In this document: piece after piece, positions 1-11,459 of the stretch
Position numbering within the stretch: position 1 is the stretch's first letter
Layout of the letters: each line of letters starts with the position of its first letter
Assembly (NCBI GenBank): GCA_029204225.1
Contig: CM055114.1
Location: forward strand, 13,452,144 to 13,516,143
Length of the DNA: 64,000 nt
DNA from: Diphasiastrum complanatum
Lineage: Eukaryota; Streptophyta; Lycopodiopsida; Lycopodiales; Lycopodiaceae
Direction: 5' to 3'
Position numbers and translations under genes: made by a program
The notes under the pieces: generated by a model
Databases searched by the model: none
The model's input: the letters and a program-made list of their open reading frames with translations, nothing else
What the model was told of the DNA's origin: nothing

Positions 1-112
1 GTGATTGGAGCTTGTGGTCTGTCTAAAATCTCCTCCCACCATGTATAGCACTTGTGTAAAGTGCATAATTATTGCAACAATCATTGTGCTTTTCAATGAT
101 CCATGTATAGAA

Positions 113-200
113 AAATGTGATGTACATGTAGCCATGACAAAATGTGATGTACATGTAGCCATGTAGCCATGTGATGTACATGTAGCCATGACAAAACCAC
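113..200. repeat. Short minisatellite, ~27-bp unit
   Basis: The unit GTGATGTACATGTAGCCATG, followed by a few A-rich bases, occurs three times in a row. The middle copy carries an extra ATGTAGCC duplication. The open frame that crosses it on the - strand is a by-product of the repeat and is not a gene. Confidence 0.85.
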
Positions 201-2119
201 ATGAAAATGAAGGTCTCTTTTATCACTTGAGAATTATTTTGGGCTACACATAAGATGTGGTTAAGCTTGCTTTGATTCTCTCAAAGCATGAATTTTCTTC
301 TTAGCTTGGTGGTGCTTTCGTGTACTATCTATTGTTGATGGGTCAATTTGTTTTGATCAATAACAGTGTTCTAGCTTGATGGAGCTCAAGGTTGTGCTTC
401 AATTGCACTTCGCAACTCTTCAAATGAATGTGTAAGCCCCACTTTCTCAGTTTCTAGCCTAGACTAATTTCTAGGAGATGTCCACACACGAGGCTCTAAC
501 ATTGATATCTATAGCTAAATTACAATTATCTACAGATGAGGCATTGGCATCTATAGATGAGGCACATGTGCCAATCTCTTTGGTTCCACATTTTGTCATT
601 CCACTTCTCTGTGTACACAATTAGTATATGTTTCTTTAATGGTTCTTATACATGAAACTATTCCAATAGCACTATGACAATTCATTGGTTGTTATGGATC
701 TTATTGTAGTCCTCTTTAAGGGATCTGCTTCTATGATGGGTTGTAACCCAAGTTATGGATGACTATAGTTAGCTCTTTTCACATCAGATCTTTCTTCTTA
801 GATACAAGGTATCTACATCACATGTCTTCATTTCTCGAGCGTGCTCCTCCCAAAATTTTATGTTATGCATTGGCCATATGGTTAGCTTGGGCTCTATGTG
901 TGTATTCAAAGACATTTTTTGTACTCTACATTGATGAGTTTGAACTAAACAGCGTTTCATTTAGGTAGGAGAGATTTAAGAATTTGCAAGTGGGTCTTCT
1001 ATGTTGGGGCTTTATGAATTAGATTTGGACCCATAAAACTTCTTAAAAGCTACATGTAAATGGTTTCCAAATCAAGCCAAAAACAAATTTCAACCCTCTT
1101 GCAGGGATCTCCATTTTTGGTTATTGGGATTGTGAGCTTCCACCAAGAACTCAAACAACAAGTTCCTCTATTCAAGGGGCTAAAAGGCAGTTCACTACTG
1201 TTTGTTCTTCAGATGTTACTTGGAGGTTGATGATGAATTGACAATTTCTGCTCTATTGTTTCTTTAGGCATGGTTCTTTGTTATGTTTATTGTGTCATAA
1301 CTCTAACAAACTCTTTTTTAGAGTCCTGTTTACAAACCTACTACTTGTACAAATAAGCATGGCATTTGCGTCTCTGCAAGCTAGTGACGCATTTTGTTTT
1401 TTAAAACATTCATTTTGACAAGTAGTTGCAAAGATCTGCTTCCCATTGGTACTTCAGGTTTATTTTAAGGGAGTTTACAATGCTTATATGCTTGGGATGA
1501 GAAAATGATCTGCTGATCTTCCAGTTTTGAGCGATATTTAATGTAGTCCGTCAATTGTGTAATGAGAAAATCAAATATGTAAAAGATTGCCAAATTGAAA
1601 AGATAAAAATGAGGATACTCCATCTTAGTTCATGAGAAGTGATGGATATAGCTTCTATGAAGGGCGTGAAGGTTAGAAAGGTATATATCTCTACTCATTG
1701 TTGTCTACTAATTTCTGCTGTTCAGTTGCAAATAGCAAGGCCCTTCACATAAGAGTGGTTAGAGAAAGTAAACATCTTTTCACCACAATGATTTCAATCA
1801 ATAGTTTTTTATTATGTGAAGTAGAATGACATGGAACTCCTTTGGCATCAAAAGCTAGGAGCTACACATCAATAATGATGTGAACAATTAATATCATTGT
1901 CCTATGACTCTTCAAGTTAGAAAATAAGATGCTAGAGTGACTGCAGGAGGGGACCATACAAATAGAAGCATATTAAGGTGATAATTGTCTTCCTATTTTA
2001 AAGAAGCTATTTGGAGTTATGCTACAAGATGTAACTATGATTCCCAACTCTGAGCAGTGCTACTTCATGAAGATTTTTAGGTACCTTCTCAGTTTCTTTT
2101 TTGTGTGTCTTTTTGCTAG
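201..2119. other. No gene recognised
   Basis: AT-rich sequence with only short random open frames. It is probably intergenic or intronic sequence upstream of the candidate exon at 2120. I see no transposon hallmark. Confidence 0.5.
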
Positions 2120-2243
2120 GTCTCAAAGTGGACCGGGCACTGCATGTGAGGACATGTTGTGCCACCTTGGACAAGTATCTGGGCAAGATGTGTGCGATGA
2201 TGCTGGTCTACTGCTTGTGCAACTAAACAACACATCAGTTAAG
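2120..2243 (+). CDS. Candidate host exon, product unknown
   Basis: A pyrimidine-rich run ending in CTAG precedes a 124-bp open segment. It can be read as one base completing a codon, then 41 codons with no stop, and it ends AAG/GTTCTA, a weak donor. The peptide is Cys-rich and non-repetitive (for example CEDMLCHLGQVSGQDVC), unlike the surrounding low-complexity sequence. It lies on the same strand as the candidate exons at 9096 and 15481, so all three may belong to one large-intron gene. I do not recognise the family. The alternative is a chance open frame. Confidence 0.3.
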
Positions 2244-5200
2244 GTTCTATCAAAGCACCCGTTTCTAGGTTTTTCTCTCATTGCTAAACTTCACTACCCT
2301 ATTTGAAATAGATACCTTTGGTGATTTAGTATTATTGATTGTTCATTTGGTCAACCTATAGAATACACTGGTTGCATTTGTATAACTATAGTAGAAACAT
2401 TTTCAGGAAAATGGTATGCTATTGAAAGATCCTCTTTATCATACCTCAAAATTAAGAGACGGCCGTAGTGGTTGGGGGGGAGTAACTAATGAAGTTTTTA
2501 TTGAAGCAACACTTACATTCACAGCACGCGCCAATAAATGCCAGATTAGGTTCAATTACACAATCCCATTAATCCAATTAAAGTATTGAGAAAGGTTCTA
2601 GAATCCATGTTTGAAGATTTATTTATCACAGACATTATATTTTTGCATACAAATATTTATGTCATTTTACATTTATATGCAAATGCTATGGTAATTGTAG
2701 TGACAACGACTTGAGGCTCCACAATACAATAAATGCACTTCACTATTAAAGCTTAGATATTGGCAAAGGCCAAGTGGATGTCCACACACTTGTCATGAGA
2801 GGATTTGAGCAATGACCTATGTATAAGCAACACGTGAGAAAGGCGTACGTTTAAAACTCAAGATATGTCATTCATTCAGATCCAACTCGATCATAATACA
2901 AATGAGCCCTTTGTACTTACGATAACCAATATGAGTTCAAAGTAAAGTTCATGTTCGATTCAATGGTAGCTAATTAAAAGAATGCTTTATTGATGGATTT
3001 ACAAGACGGAATAAGACACTATATTTAGCTGTTGACAGTCACCATCTGATGGAATCTGATTCTGATGAAGATTCTGTCCGACCGTGAAAGATAAGGCCGA
3101 AAATTGCTCAGGGTCGAAAGTCGATAGTCTAATCGAAGTCGACAGTCGAATCGATAGTCGACAAGTTGTCGACAGTTGGATTCGACAATTGTCTTTGACA
3201 GTTGGTTTTGAAAATTGCCTCCTACAGTTGGCTTCAATCGGCCGGATTTGACCAGTTCAAACCGATTTGAACCGTCAATTTGGAAACTGAATCGGCCGAA
3301 TTGGACATGTTTCAAATTTTTTTCCTTTTAGGATATCTAGGCATGAATTTCAGGATCTATATTCTAGGAATCACGATGTACACTGGTCATTAAGCATTCG
3401 TGATTCAAGTAATGTTTCACCATTCATGTCCAATTCGTCTAGTAACCTCACAAATTTCAGCTTCGGACATCATGAAGATAGGAACGCACTCATATAATCT
3501 ATCCGTCTTTTCTAATGTGCCGATAACAATATCTATGGGAAGCTTCAAAAGCGACTGTTATCCTGTGTCTCAACCATATTAGTTTAGGGCATCTCTCCAA
3601 AACTTTAAGCCTTAAATCTGAAGAAGCACAAATATTTGTACAAATAACCTTTACTATAGTAATCCTCCACATTTTTGCCTTATATAAAGTCTTTTCACCA
3701 TCTACAATTTCTTACAGAAAAAGCAAAATTCACTTTGTGTTTTTTCCATGATGAACTTTTCTATCAATGCCTTCGCTTTGCTTTCTAACTAACTGTTTTC
3801 CAACACTTCTTTCTTTGTTAATGGAAAAATTTCATTACGCTCCACTTTTAGTGGCCCTTTCCCAAAGCAAATATCCATAATATATTTTCATGTCTGCTTT
3901 TGTAACAAATATGGTTATGAAATTTTCTCCAAAGTTGGCCAATACATACAAGCCAATGGACTGATATCTCTAATGGATACACATCATGTTCAGTTGTAGT
4001 TGATTGACTCTCTCAATATGTACATTTTATCGCCACTAGTCATCATCTCTGTGTTGAAGAATGTGCATACCTTGATTTATTTGAGATTTTGGCTTGAAAC
4101 AACCATTTAAAACTGTTTATTTGATCTTGACGCTAAATTTACTAGTACTTTGTGGAAGTCTCCTACTAACCAAATGGGAATTAAAGCCTTCATGGCTCTC
4201 ACATATCATTCATGCCAAGGTCTTGAACTATATCCTAGAAGATTACCTTAGAAACTTTGTTTCTGAAGGAGCTTCTAATTGATACCCACTCCCTTTTTTG
4301 AATCTAGTTAACACTTCAGTTACTTCTAGCAAAGAGCTTACATATTTTCAATTGTCTCAAGTCTACAACTCCACCTTTCCACCTTAGCAAGCACACCTCA
4401 TATGATTGAATGTAAACCTTCCATGTAGCTTCTTTTCTTGATGAGCGTGATACTTTTGTTGAGAGTCTTCTTTGTGTGCACTTTGGTCGTGATTCTAAGG
4501 CTTTGCTTGAATTGCCAATCTTGTTGTAGCCATTACAGCCCATTTGAAGTTCTCAATGTCCTTACCCCACCAATTACCTAGTAGCTATCTTATGTCCTTT
4601 AAGTTATCTCTAATTTTTCATGTGGTCCTTCCGCATTTTTCTCTTGATAAAAGAACTATGAGCAAGTCAAATTCTTGACTATTCAGAATTGACAAATGTA
4701 TTGTTCTTCATTGCATAACCTTGTGATTTAGCCACATCTTTGACATGATACTACCCTATTGAAATTTTCACCTCTACTAGTATGTAAATGTTGATTTTTG
4801 AAAATATTTTGATGTTTCAAGAATCTCAGTTAACTGTGGTTAAGCATAGTCATTTTTTATGTGATTTTTTTCTCTCCTACATGGCATTCTCTAATGCTCA
4901 AAAGGGATAGGAGTTTAGTGATTTAGTGGACCATGAATCATGCGTTACAGATTGAATTTCGTACTAAAAGTTAATGGTTAACAGTTTCCAAGAAGCAGTC
5001 ATTGTTACTAATTCAACTGAGGCAAGGCTATAGCTCAATAGAAAAAAAAAAGATTGAAACATTCAAGATGGTATAATCAGATGCCAAAAGCAAAGCCCTA
5101 ACTATAGAGATTTTTTCCAAGGTAGAAGATTGAGAATCCATGTGTAGACGGATTTCATAACAAAAAGGCAAAAGCATCGTTATCATATGAAATCGGGCAT

Positions 5201-5749
5201 TGTCTCCAAAGACAGTGGTGTATTTTGGGAACTTGGAGTAGGGCACACCTTTCTACATTGGAATTTCACTCCTCCATCCTACCATGAACGTAGGAGGCCT
5301 TGGAGAAGAAGACGTTCATTCTTCTTTGCTTTTGTGAGCTGACGAGAGTGGATAAAGTGCGTGGAAGTTAGAAGAAAGCTTCTTGCTACTATCTCTCAAG
5401 TGATCACGAGTGGACAACAGCCTCGTATTATTGGTGATCATCCCACACGTGTTGGAGGAGCTCTACCCTTTCTATAGTTGGGCTCGGGTGATAATCATAA
5501 CTGTCTGAGCTGGATAACTTCTATGCTAGACTTTTTCTTTTGCAATGTTTGCAAGAGTATATGCAAGAGAGTTTTCTTCCTCTCCCAGTTCGAAGCTCCA
5601 ACAATTGCATGAATGCTTGGATGTCTACTTTTGATGGTTCAATCTGAAATTTCCTCCTTGATGATCATTGTCATCATTGAGGTGTTGATTTTATTATGTC
5701 TTGATTTCGAATGGTACTGAGCAATCAAGTTGCCACTGTATCTCACATT

Positions 5750-5755
<6 letters not shown>
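2244..5755. other. No gene recognised; GTCGA-rich patch at 3093-3306
   Basis: Mostly AT-rich sequence without supported coding. The exception is 3093-3306, where GTCGA, GTCGACAGT and TCGGCCG words recur many times in a locally GC-richer patch. Other open frames here are short and show no family signature. Confidence 0.5.

Positions 5756-5814
<59 letters not shown>
5756..5814. repeat. (CT)n microsatellite
   Basis: A pure run of about 29 CT dinucleotides. The Leu-Ser and Arg-Glu open frames across it on either strand are artefacts of the repeat. Confidence 0.98.
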
Positions 5815-5817
<3 letters not shown>

Positions 5818-7102
5818 CATGGTATGGCGATGTGACTCCTCTAATCATGCCACCAAACTTTATACCTTAACCACTAATACATCCATCTCTCTCTCTCCTA
5901 GTCCCTATAAGTTCTCATTTTTCACCTTTGAAATGACACTTTTGACCATTAAGAGGTTGAAAAATCACCATGCACGAGACACTGAAGACCTTAAATTTGA
6001 GCTACTAATCCATTCTACAAACACATTATTGCACACCCTAGCCACACTTCTTAATTGTGCAATTGTTTCTGGCTTCACTTCATCTTGGTGCACTAATATC
6101 ATCCATCCCATCCGTAAGAATGGTGACCCATGAGGTCAGATATTTATTTTACTATCATAGTTGGACATGTCAGTGTGAAGTTGTATGATACGATACTTCA
6201 ATCAGCAATGAGTATTGAGGCAAAGTCCATACTTCATCCACCATGAAACAAGGCGCAATTGCCCTTCCCTCAGCATGGCAGCCACATGACCGAAATCGAG
6301 GCGCTCGGTCCTGAACATTCAACATTCAACATTCATCACCATTCAAAATAGTAAATACTAAATGCTTACTACTATTAACTAGCTTAGACTTCGGTACGTA
6401 CTACAGAGATGAAATTTGAATCATGATTCATGATGGCACCAAGTTCCAAGTTCCAACTGGCAAGTAATAAATTATAACTACCAAGTACTTAGTACTTACT
6501 GCTAGCTAGTAGGCTGTAGCTTGTAATTACAATTTACTAATTACATACTTGAATAAATTCAAGTCATCCATGAGTGCATCTCGATCCCTGGGATCAAGAT
6601 AGACATAGAAGACGTAGGAATGCCATCCTTGCCTGAGCTCTCGATCATGGAATTGATCTTCCTTCCTCCATAGTGGATGAAGCAAGCAAGCCACGACATG
6701 CAGAGGTTGATGGAACCACTGCCACTTGTCTAGAAATAAATTATAGTCACTAATTACTCATTAGTAATCAAACTATAGACTGAACTTTGAAGTTTTAGCA
6801 CTCAAGCTTGAGCTAAAAGTCAACTTTCTCGGATCCAAACACCACTTTTAGACTCACTTAGGTCTAATTCACTCTCTCCTTGAGAGCTGGTAAGGATCAA
6901 AAGAGATTGGAAGCTAAACTACTTGACAATTTTTCACTCTATTGACTACTCTTGAGAAGATCAATAAACACAAAGTAGATTGAACTTCTCGACCCTCCCT
7001 AAGTTCTTTTCCAAAATTTGCCTCACTAGCAACTCACTTGATGTTCACAAAGATACAAGTGGCAAGATCCCCATGATCTTGATTCAAAAGAACACTTAGG
7101 AA
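5815..7102. other. No gene; possible retrotransposon leader at the right end
   Basis: Contains small direct repeats (ACATTCA three times near 6320; AGTACTTAGTACTTAC near 6485) but no coding signature. The last few hundred bases before 7103 may be the leader of a - strand retroelement, because a primer-binding-like motif follows immediately. Confidence 0.4.
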
Positions 7103-7115
7103 GGCTTTGATACCA
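7103..7115 (-). other. Primer-binding-site-like motif
   Basis: On the - strand this reads TGGTATCAAAGCC, one base from the initiator-Met tRNA primer site (TGGTATCAGAGCC) seen in the intact elements here. It directly abuts the LTR that starts at 7116. Confidence 0.65.
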
Positions 7116-7718
7116 TGTTGAAAGTACAGTACTAAGGACCATAAATGAACCTACATAAGGCTCCAAGAGTGATTGATTGATTGATACACCTATCTATTGC
7201 AAAACTAGTCACAAAATCTTGATCTAGAAAAGCAATATTGGATCCCACAATCAAGAGCAATCAAAAGCATTGATCAAACATTGAATTCCGATCCCACACG
7301 TGTGTGGTACGGACTCCAATACAGCCTATTATCATAGATTAAGTGTAATCAAGTTTAGATACCAAAGCATACACAAAAATTCAAGACAAATGTGTAGAAA
7401 CCTCAAGATTGCCAATGTGCTCCAAAAATTCTCTCTTCACTATGGAATGATGGATTGTATGTACAATAAGCTCTTCCCCACCTCAAGTTAGGTGAAAATC
7501 CAACATGTAATAAGGAAGATGATTGAACATTTTTGCCCTAATTTGTCAATCTTACCTAACCCTAGAGTTTTGCCAAGTTAATCCTATGAATGAGATCTAA
7601 AGTAATTTGACCTCACCTCACACGTGCCAACAAGAATTTACGTGTGTGGGACCTACCTATTTACAACCTACATGGTTTTGATCAAGCTAGATTTGCCAAT
7701 TTTTGGCAATTTATCACA
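7116..7718 (-). mobile_element. LTR of a copia family related to element B
   Basis: A 603-bp segment with TG...CA ends. It shares with the LTRs of element B the start motif AAAGTACAGTACTAAGGACC, the CACACGTGTG word, the GTTAGGTGAAAATC stretch and the GATTTGCCAATTTTTGGCAA hairpin before TCACA. In the - orientation its PBS lies on the left (7103) and a purine tract on the right (7719), so internal sequence is on both sides. That is not the arrangement of a simple solo LTR. Confidence 0.75.
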
Positions 7719-7731
7719 CCCCTTCCTCCAA
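7719..7731 (-). other. Polypurine-tract-like motif
   Basis: The - strand reads TTTTTGGAGGAAGGGG directly before the LTR start TGTGATAAAT. The adjoining - strand sequence (about 7735-7800) translates, with a stop, into something resembling the end of a copia RNase H domain. This supports it being the 3' end of an element's interior. Confidence 0.55.
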
Positions 7732-8399
7732 AAAGAAATCAAGTTTCTTTCAAACCCACAATTTAGTCTGAAACTTAGCTTAGAAGGTTATTTCAAAGCT
7801 TTATAAAAGCTTAACGTCAATTTTTTTGCAAACTTTACAAATTTTAAGTTAAAAAAGTTTTTGTTAAGTCAAAGCTTTGAAGACGTGCACAAAGGTTATA
7901 ATTAAAAGAACATTTGTACATCAAAGCTCTTTGTACCTGTGTAGTTTGCTTAAATGGCTTTACCAAAGCTTAGTTTAACCTTTGAAAAGAAAGCCTGGCT
8001 ATCTGCATAGGGACAACAAGCGCATGCCCATAGTATGGCCGCACGTGTGGGGGGCCCAACAGATTCTTTTTTCTGGCTTCCTTGAATTCCCGAAAATAGT
8101 CAAATTTGGAATTTTTCTAGAGCAGTAAGAAAACAAACATTTTTGACGATTTTGGACATCAAAATTGACACAACAGTTTTTGGAAATTCTGTAGTATTAA
8201 TTGGCTACTAGAAATCAGAAAGCCGTTAAATTTTTAGCCCACTAACTAGTATAGAAGGCCAGTACACTAACCAAATGATGTCGAAACTTAATGAAACAAA
8301 AAGCAAACCTTTTCATAGAGAATCCACCATGCAAGATGCTTTCCAATCACACAAATTTGAAGTAGATTTAAAAAATTGCACCCTTACACAAAGATCAGT
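7732..8399. other. Probable degraded retroelement interior
   Basis: AT-rich, with AAAGCTTT words and no intact open frame. It is bounded by the PPT-like site on the left and a PBS-like motif on the right, so it is probably leftover retrotransposon interior. Confidence 0.35.
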
Positions 8400-8412
8400 G
8401 GCTTTGATACCA
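8400..8412 (-). other. Second primer-binding-like motif, next to a candidate LTR
   Basis: The - strand again reads TGGTATCAAAGCC. Two bases beyond it the sequence TGTGAGGAACCCC (8415 onward) would be the edge of a different LTR lying on the right. I could not find a second copy or the far edge of that LTR. Confidence 0.45.
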
Positions 8413-8414
8413 AA

Positions 8415-9095
8415 TGTGAGGAACCCCCATCATCGAAGCCGACCAATGTAAGAACACAATCAGGTGACAGTACTATGAAACTACTGCCATCTCACCCTTG
8501 TGCATTGGAGCCATAGACCACCCTCAAGCACACTAAAGTCTCCTCCAGACTATGGCGTCCCATACCGCTGCACCCTAGCTTTGACCCTTGCATACCTCCA
8601 TCTCTTAGCAAGATTACGTCTTGGCCTAAACACATGGGAAGAGCTCTTCATTCTCCAATTGAGAATGAATGCCTAGCATATAGAGATCCACCTCTATATT
8701 CCTAGTACACGTGGGTCATCTCCACCAACATGGCTCCAGACCAGCGCCTTATCCCATATAACGAGACTGTCACCTCATGTAGTCTATTACGTTCCCTTAG
8801 GAGTACGTAACGATGGAACATCGTCTAGTTGTTTATTGGTAGTATTGGATGGATGTGTCTCCGCCCTTATTCCAACTTGATGTGGTTTAAGGCTGATGCA
8901 TTTGTACACACGGTTTGCATGTGTCATTATTGGCCTTGCATGTGTTGATTTATGAGTGTACAACTTGCATGCATTTATAATTTGATAGTTAAAGGATTGC
9001 ACCATATTTTTATTTGTTTTGGAATAGAAAATCATGATATTCTTTTAATAATCAAGGGTTGGATTGCTAGATAAAAGTCTTTCTTACACTTGTAG
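8415..9095. other. Possible LTR fragment; no gene
   Basis: Locally less AT-rich than its surroundings up to about 8830. It may be an LTR because of the adjacent PBS-like motif. The single open frame on the - strand (8787-9035) has no family features. Confidence 0.3.
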
Positions 9096-9201
9096 ATAAC
9101 TCCAGAATTGCTGCAAGACCTTTCCCTCTTGTGACGTGTAGATGAGACAACTTTGGAAACTAAGGTGATTTCTAACAATCTCCTCATGCTTTTGAATGAG
9201 A
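9096..9201 (+). pseudogene. Candidate host exon, 5' part, cut by element A
   Basis: After the acceptor-like TTACACTTGTAG the frame runs 35 codons with a single TGA (about 9132) and reads as ordinary globular protein, including TTLETKVISNNLLMLLNE. The frame stops at the 5' LTR of element A and continues without a shift after the 3' LTR at 14617. The bases flanking the element (TGAGA left, CGAGG right) fit a diverged 5-bp target duplication. The in-frame stop plus the 5.4-kb insertion suggest a dead exon. Family unknown. Confidence 0.4.
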
Positions 9202-9726
9202 TGTTGGAATGTAAATGGAATTGCTTACGTTACCATAGGTTACTTTAACCCAAAAGGTCGAGAGATGTGTAACCATGGTCATTTATTATATTAGGCCTAC
9301 TAAACTTAGAGCTAGCTAAGTTAGTATGAAATTAACTTGGTAGGGACCCATGGGTCCACTAGGCCTAATTGTGACATTAAGTACCCCAACTTGACATATT
9401 GGAGGTACCTTATTCTTTCTATGTAACTTATAGAAAGTTGGATAGTCAACAGTCAAGTAGTTGAATAGCCAATAGTCAAGTAGTTGGAAAGCCAATAGTC
9501 AAGTAGTTGGATAGCCAATAGTCATGAAGTTAGATAGTCATCTTGGACTATATATATGTGTGCATCCCATTTGTATGAGACACATTTGTAAGCAATACTG
9601 ATTATTCTCCTTGGTTGTCCACAAGTTTCTACATGAGGGTTTCTAGCCAGCTCTCTCATTCTTTTGAGAATGCTTTGTGTGATTGAATAGTTGAGATCCT
9701 AGATCCTTAGGCTTCTATTTCCTACA
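9202..9726 (+). repeat. 5' LTR of element A
   Basis: A 525-bp repeat from TGTTGGAATG to CCTACA, matched by 14138-14616. It is 46 bp longer than the 3' LTR, which equals two extra copies of a 23-bp internal repeat. The TATATATATG near 9550 may be its promoter TATA region. Confidence 0.93.
9437..9530 (+). repeat. 23-bp tandem repeats inside the 5' LTR
   Basis: The unit AGTCAAGTAGTTGGATAGCC (plus AAT) is repeated with small changes in the 5' LTR. The 3' LTR has about two copies fewer (around 14377-14420). Confidence 0.85.
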
Positions 9727-9739
9727 TGGTATCAGAGCC
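9727..9739 (+). other. Primer-binding site of element A
   Basis: TGGTATCAGAGCC directly follows the 5' LTR. This is the standard complement of the initiator-Met tRNA 3' end used by plant copia elements. Confidence 0.93.
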
Positions 9740-10310
9740 TTTAGGTGATCATTTTGCTTGTAGGAGGGCGCCCAATAGGAAGCTATCTTCTTCCCCTTTT
9801 GGTTGCAAAAAATCATCAAGCTGCTGATTTTTTAAGGAGAAGAATCTGTTCATCTTCTTATAGATTTTTTGCAGGAAATTGCAGGGCACCTTCACCTATT
9901 TGAGAGCTAGCAGTAGGGCGCCCATGCTCGAACCAATTGTGTGTGATCTTGACTCAATTACATGTTGAAAATGAAGATACATGTGTTTTGGACACATTTC
10001 TTGCTGAAATTTCCCTGTTGGTGAGCTTGGAGTAGGGCGCTACCATCAGCTCTATATGCACATAGTGTGCACTCTTTTCAGCCACAAATGTCTGGTTTTG
10101 GTTTTGGCTTCATTCGAAGTCTACCTATTTGTGAGCATTCTGTTTTTTTGTGCAGAAATCAGCCACCCATTTCATTACTTATTGAGCAAATTGCATGCGG
10201 AGTTTTGCAATCTATTGTGTTCATAATTTCAGCTTTGAGGTTGCTACCCTTTGAGTAGATTTTGTCTTGGAAAGTCTATTTCCTATCTATTACAAGCTGA
10301 TTTTTCTATT

Positions 10311-11264
10311 ATGGCTTAAGAATCGGAGTTTATTGGTTCTTTATTTAATGAAGATAGGCTGGATGGCACAAACTATTCCTTGTGGTGCTACATGATAAAG
10401 AACCTTCTAATTGCTAAAGGTTTGTGGGAAGTAGTTTATGGTGACGAAGAGAGGCCGCCTACCTTGGCACCTATTACACCATCTAGAACAACTACTTCAT
10501 CATCTACGGAGGTGTCTTCCGTTGAGCAAAAGAAGTGGGGTTGACGAGATGCACAAGCACATTCCGTCATTGCATTATCAGTGAAGAGATCTACCCTTCC
10601 TCATATTAGATCATGCAAGACTTCCAAAAGTGCTTGGGAGACTCTTGCCAAGATGTTTCAAGTAAAGAATGCGGCAAAATTGGTATATCTTCGAAATCAA
10701 CTTTCTATCTTGAAGATGCAAGAAGGTGATTTGCTTACAAACCACTTGACAAAGATCAAAGATCTTCGAGAGGAGCTTCTTAGTATTGATGAGGTGATTT
10801 AGAACTTCTTTCGACGAACTTGTTGGCTTACTTCTTCAAGAAGAGCAAACAAGGATCAACTTTGGTGAACAAGAAGATCAAGCTTTCTTTGCAAAAGGTA
10901 AAGGCAAAGGCAAGTGGAAAGGGAAGCCTTCTTTCAACACTTCCAAAGATGATCAAAAATCTAAGGAAGCTCAAGATCAAGGCTCCAAGAAGAAGGGTAA
11001 GTGCCACTATTGCAAAAAGTTTGGGCATCACATCAAAGAATGTAGGAAGAGGCTTGCAAAGGAAAAAGAGAAAGGTAACGATACAAGTACCGCAATTATT
11101 ACTTTGGAACAACAATTTGGAGAGGATAATCTTTTCAATAATGATTATGCTTTTGTCACTAATAATCTCATCTCTCCTAAAGACGAGATTTCTGCCACTT
11201 CAAATCTTGCTGGTTTTTCAGCAGAAAACAGCTCATCTTCAGCTTTACAAGTTGTTCATTTATT
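10311..11264 (+). pseudogene. Degenerate copia gag of element A
   Basis: The frame starts at ATG 10311 and shows the copia gag opening (LDGTNYSLW, GLWEVVYG) followed by the W-E-T-L and L-R-N-Q-L blocks. It carries TAA at codon 3, TGA near 10543 (looks like a CGA to TGA change) and TAG at 10800. The rest continues in another frame: a Lys/Gly-rich linker, then a CCHC zinc knuckle at 11002-11043 (C-X2-C-X4-H-X4-C intact). Gag would package the element RNA in cytoplasmic particles. With these breaks no full protein can be made. Confidence 0.88.
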
Positions 11265-11459
11265 GATTGGGTGATTGATAGCGGTACCACACGCCATATG
11301 ACTTATCACAAAGAGGTCTTCACAAAGCTTGTGAAAGTGCATGATGGAAGCAAAGTTCAAGGTGTTGATAACACCTCTTATCCTATCAAAAGTGATCCCC
11401 ATTATTACCCAATGGTGAGGAGAAGTACATTCGTAATGTACTTTATGTTCCAAAAATAA
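11265..11459 (+). pseudogene. Copia protease remnant of element A
   Basis: The frame opens with D-W-V-I-DSG-TTRHMT, the aspartic protease active-site motif in its usual copia context. It is out of frame with the end of gag and loses frame again before 11411, where the integrase frame takes over. The protease would process Gag-Pol. Here it is truncated by the frameshift. Confidence 0.85.

Noticed and set aside
2019-2306. Complete small protein of 95 residues with a signal peptide
   Set aside because: The hydrophobic N-terminal part coincides with a polypyrimidine run ending in CTAG, so it is better explained as an intron end before an exon at 2120.
8415-9095. Pairing of the LTR-like edge at 8415 with the LTR at 7116 as one short element
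   Set aside because: The two sequences begin differently (TGTGAGGAACC against TGTTGAAAGTACAG) and show no overall similarity.
10828-11115. 95-codon - strand hydrophobic frame
   Set aside because: Antisense of the Lys-rich gag linker of element A; Lys codons read as Phe/Leu on the other strand.
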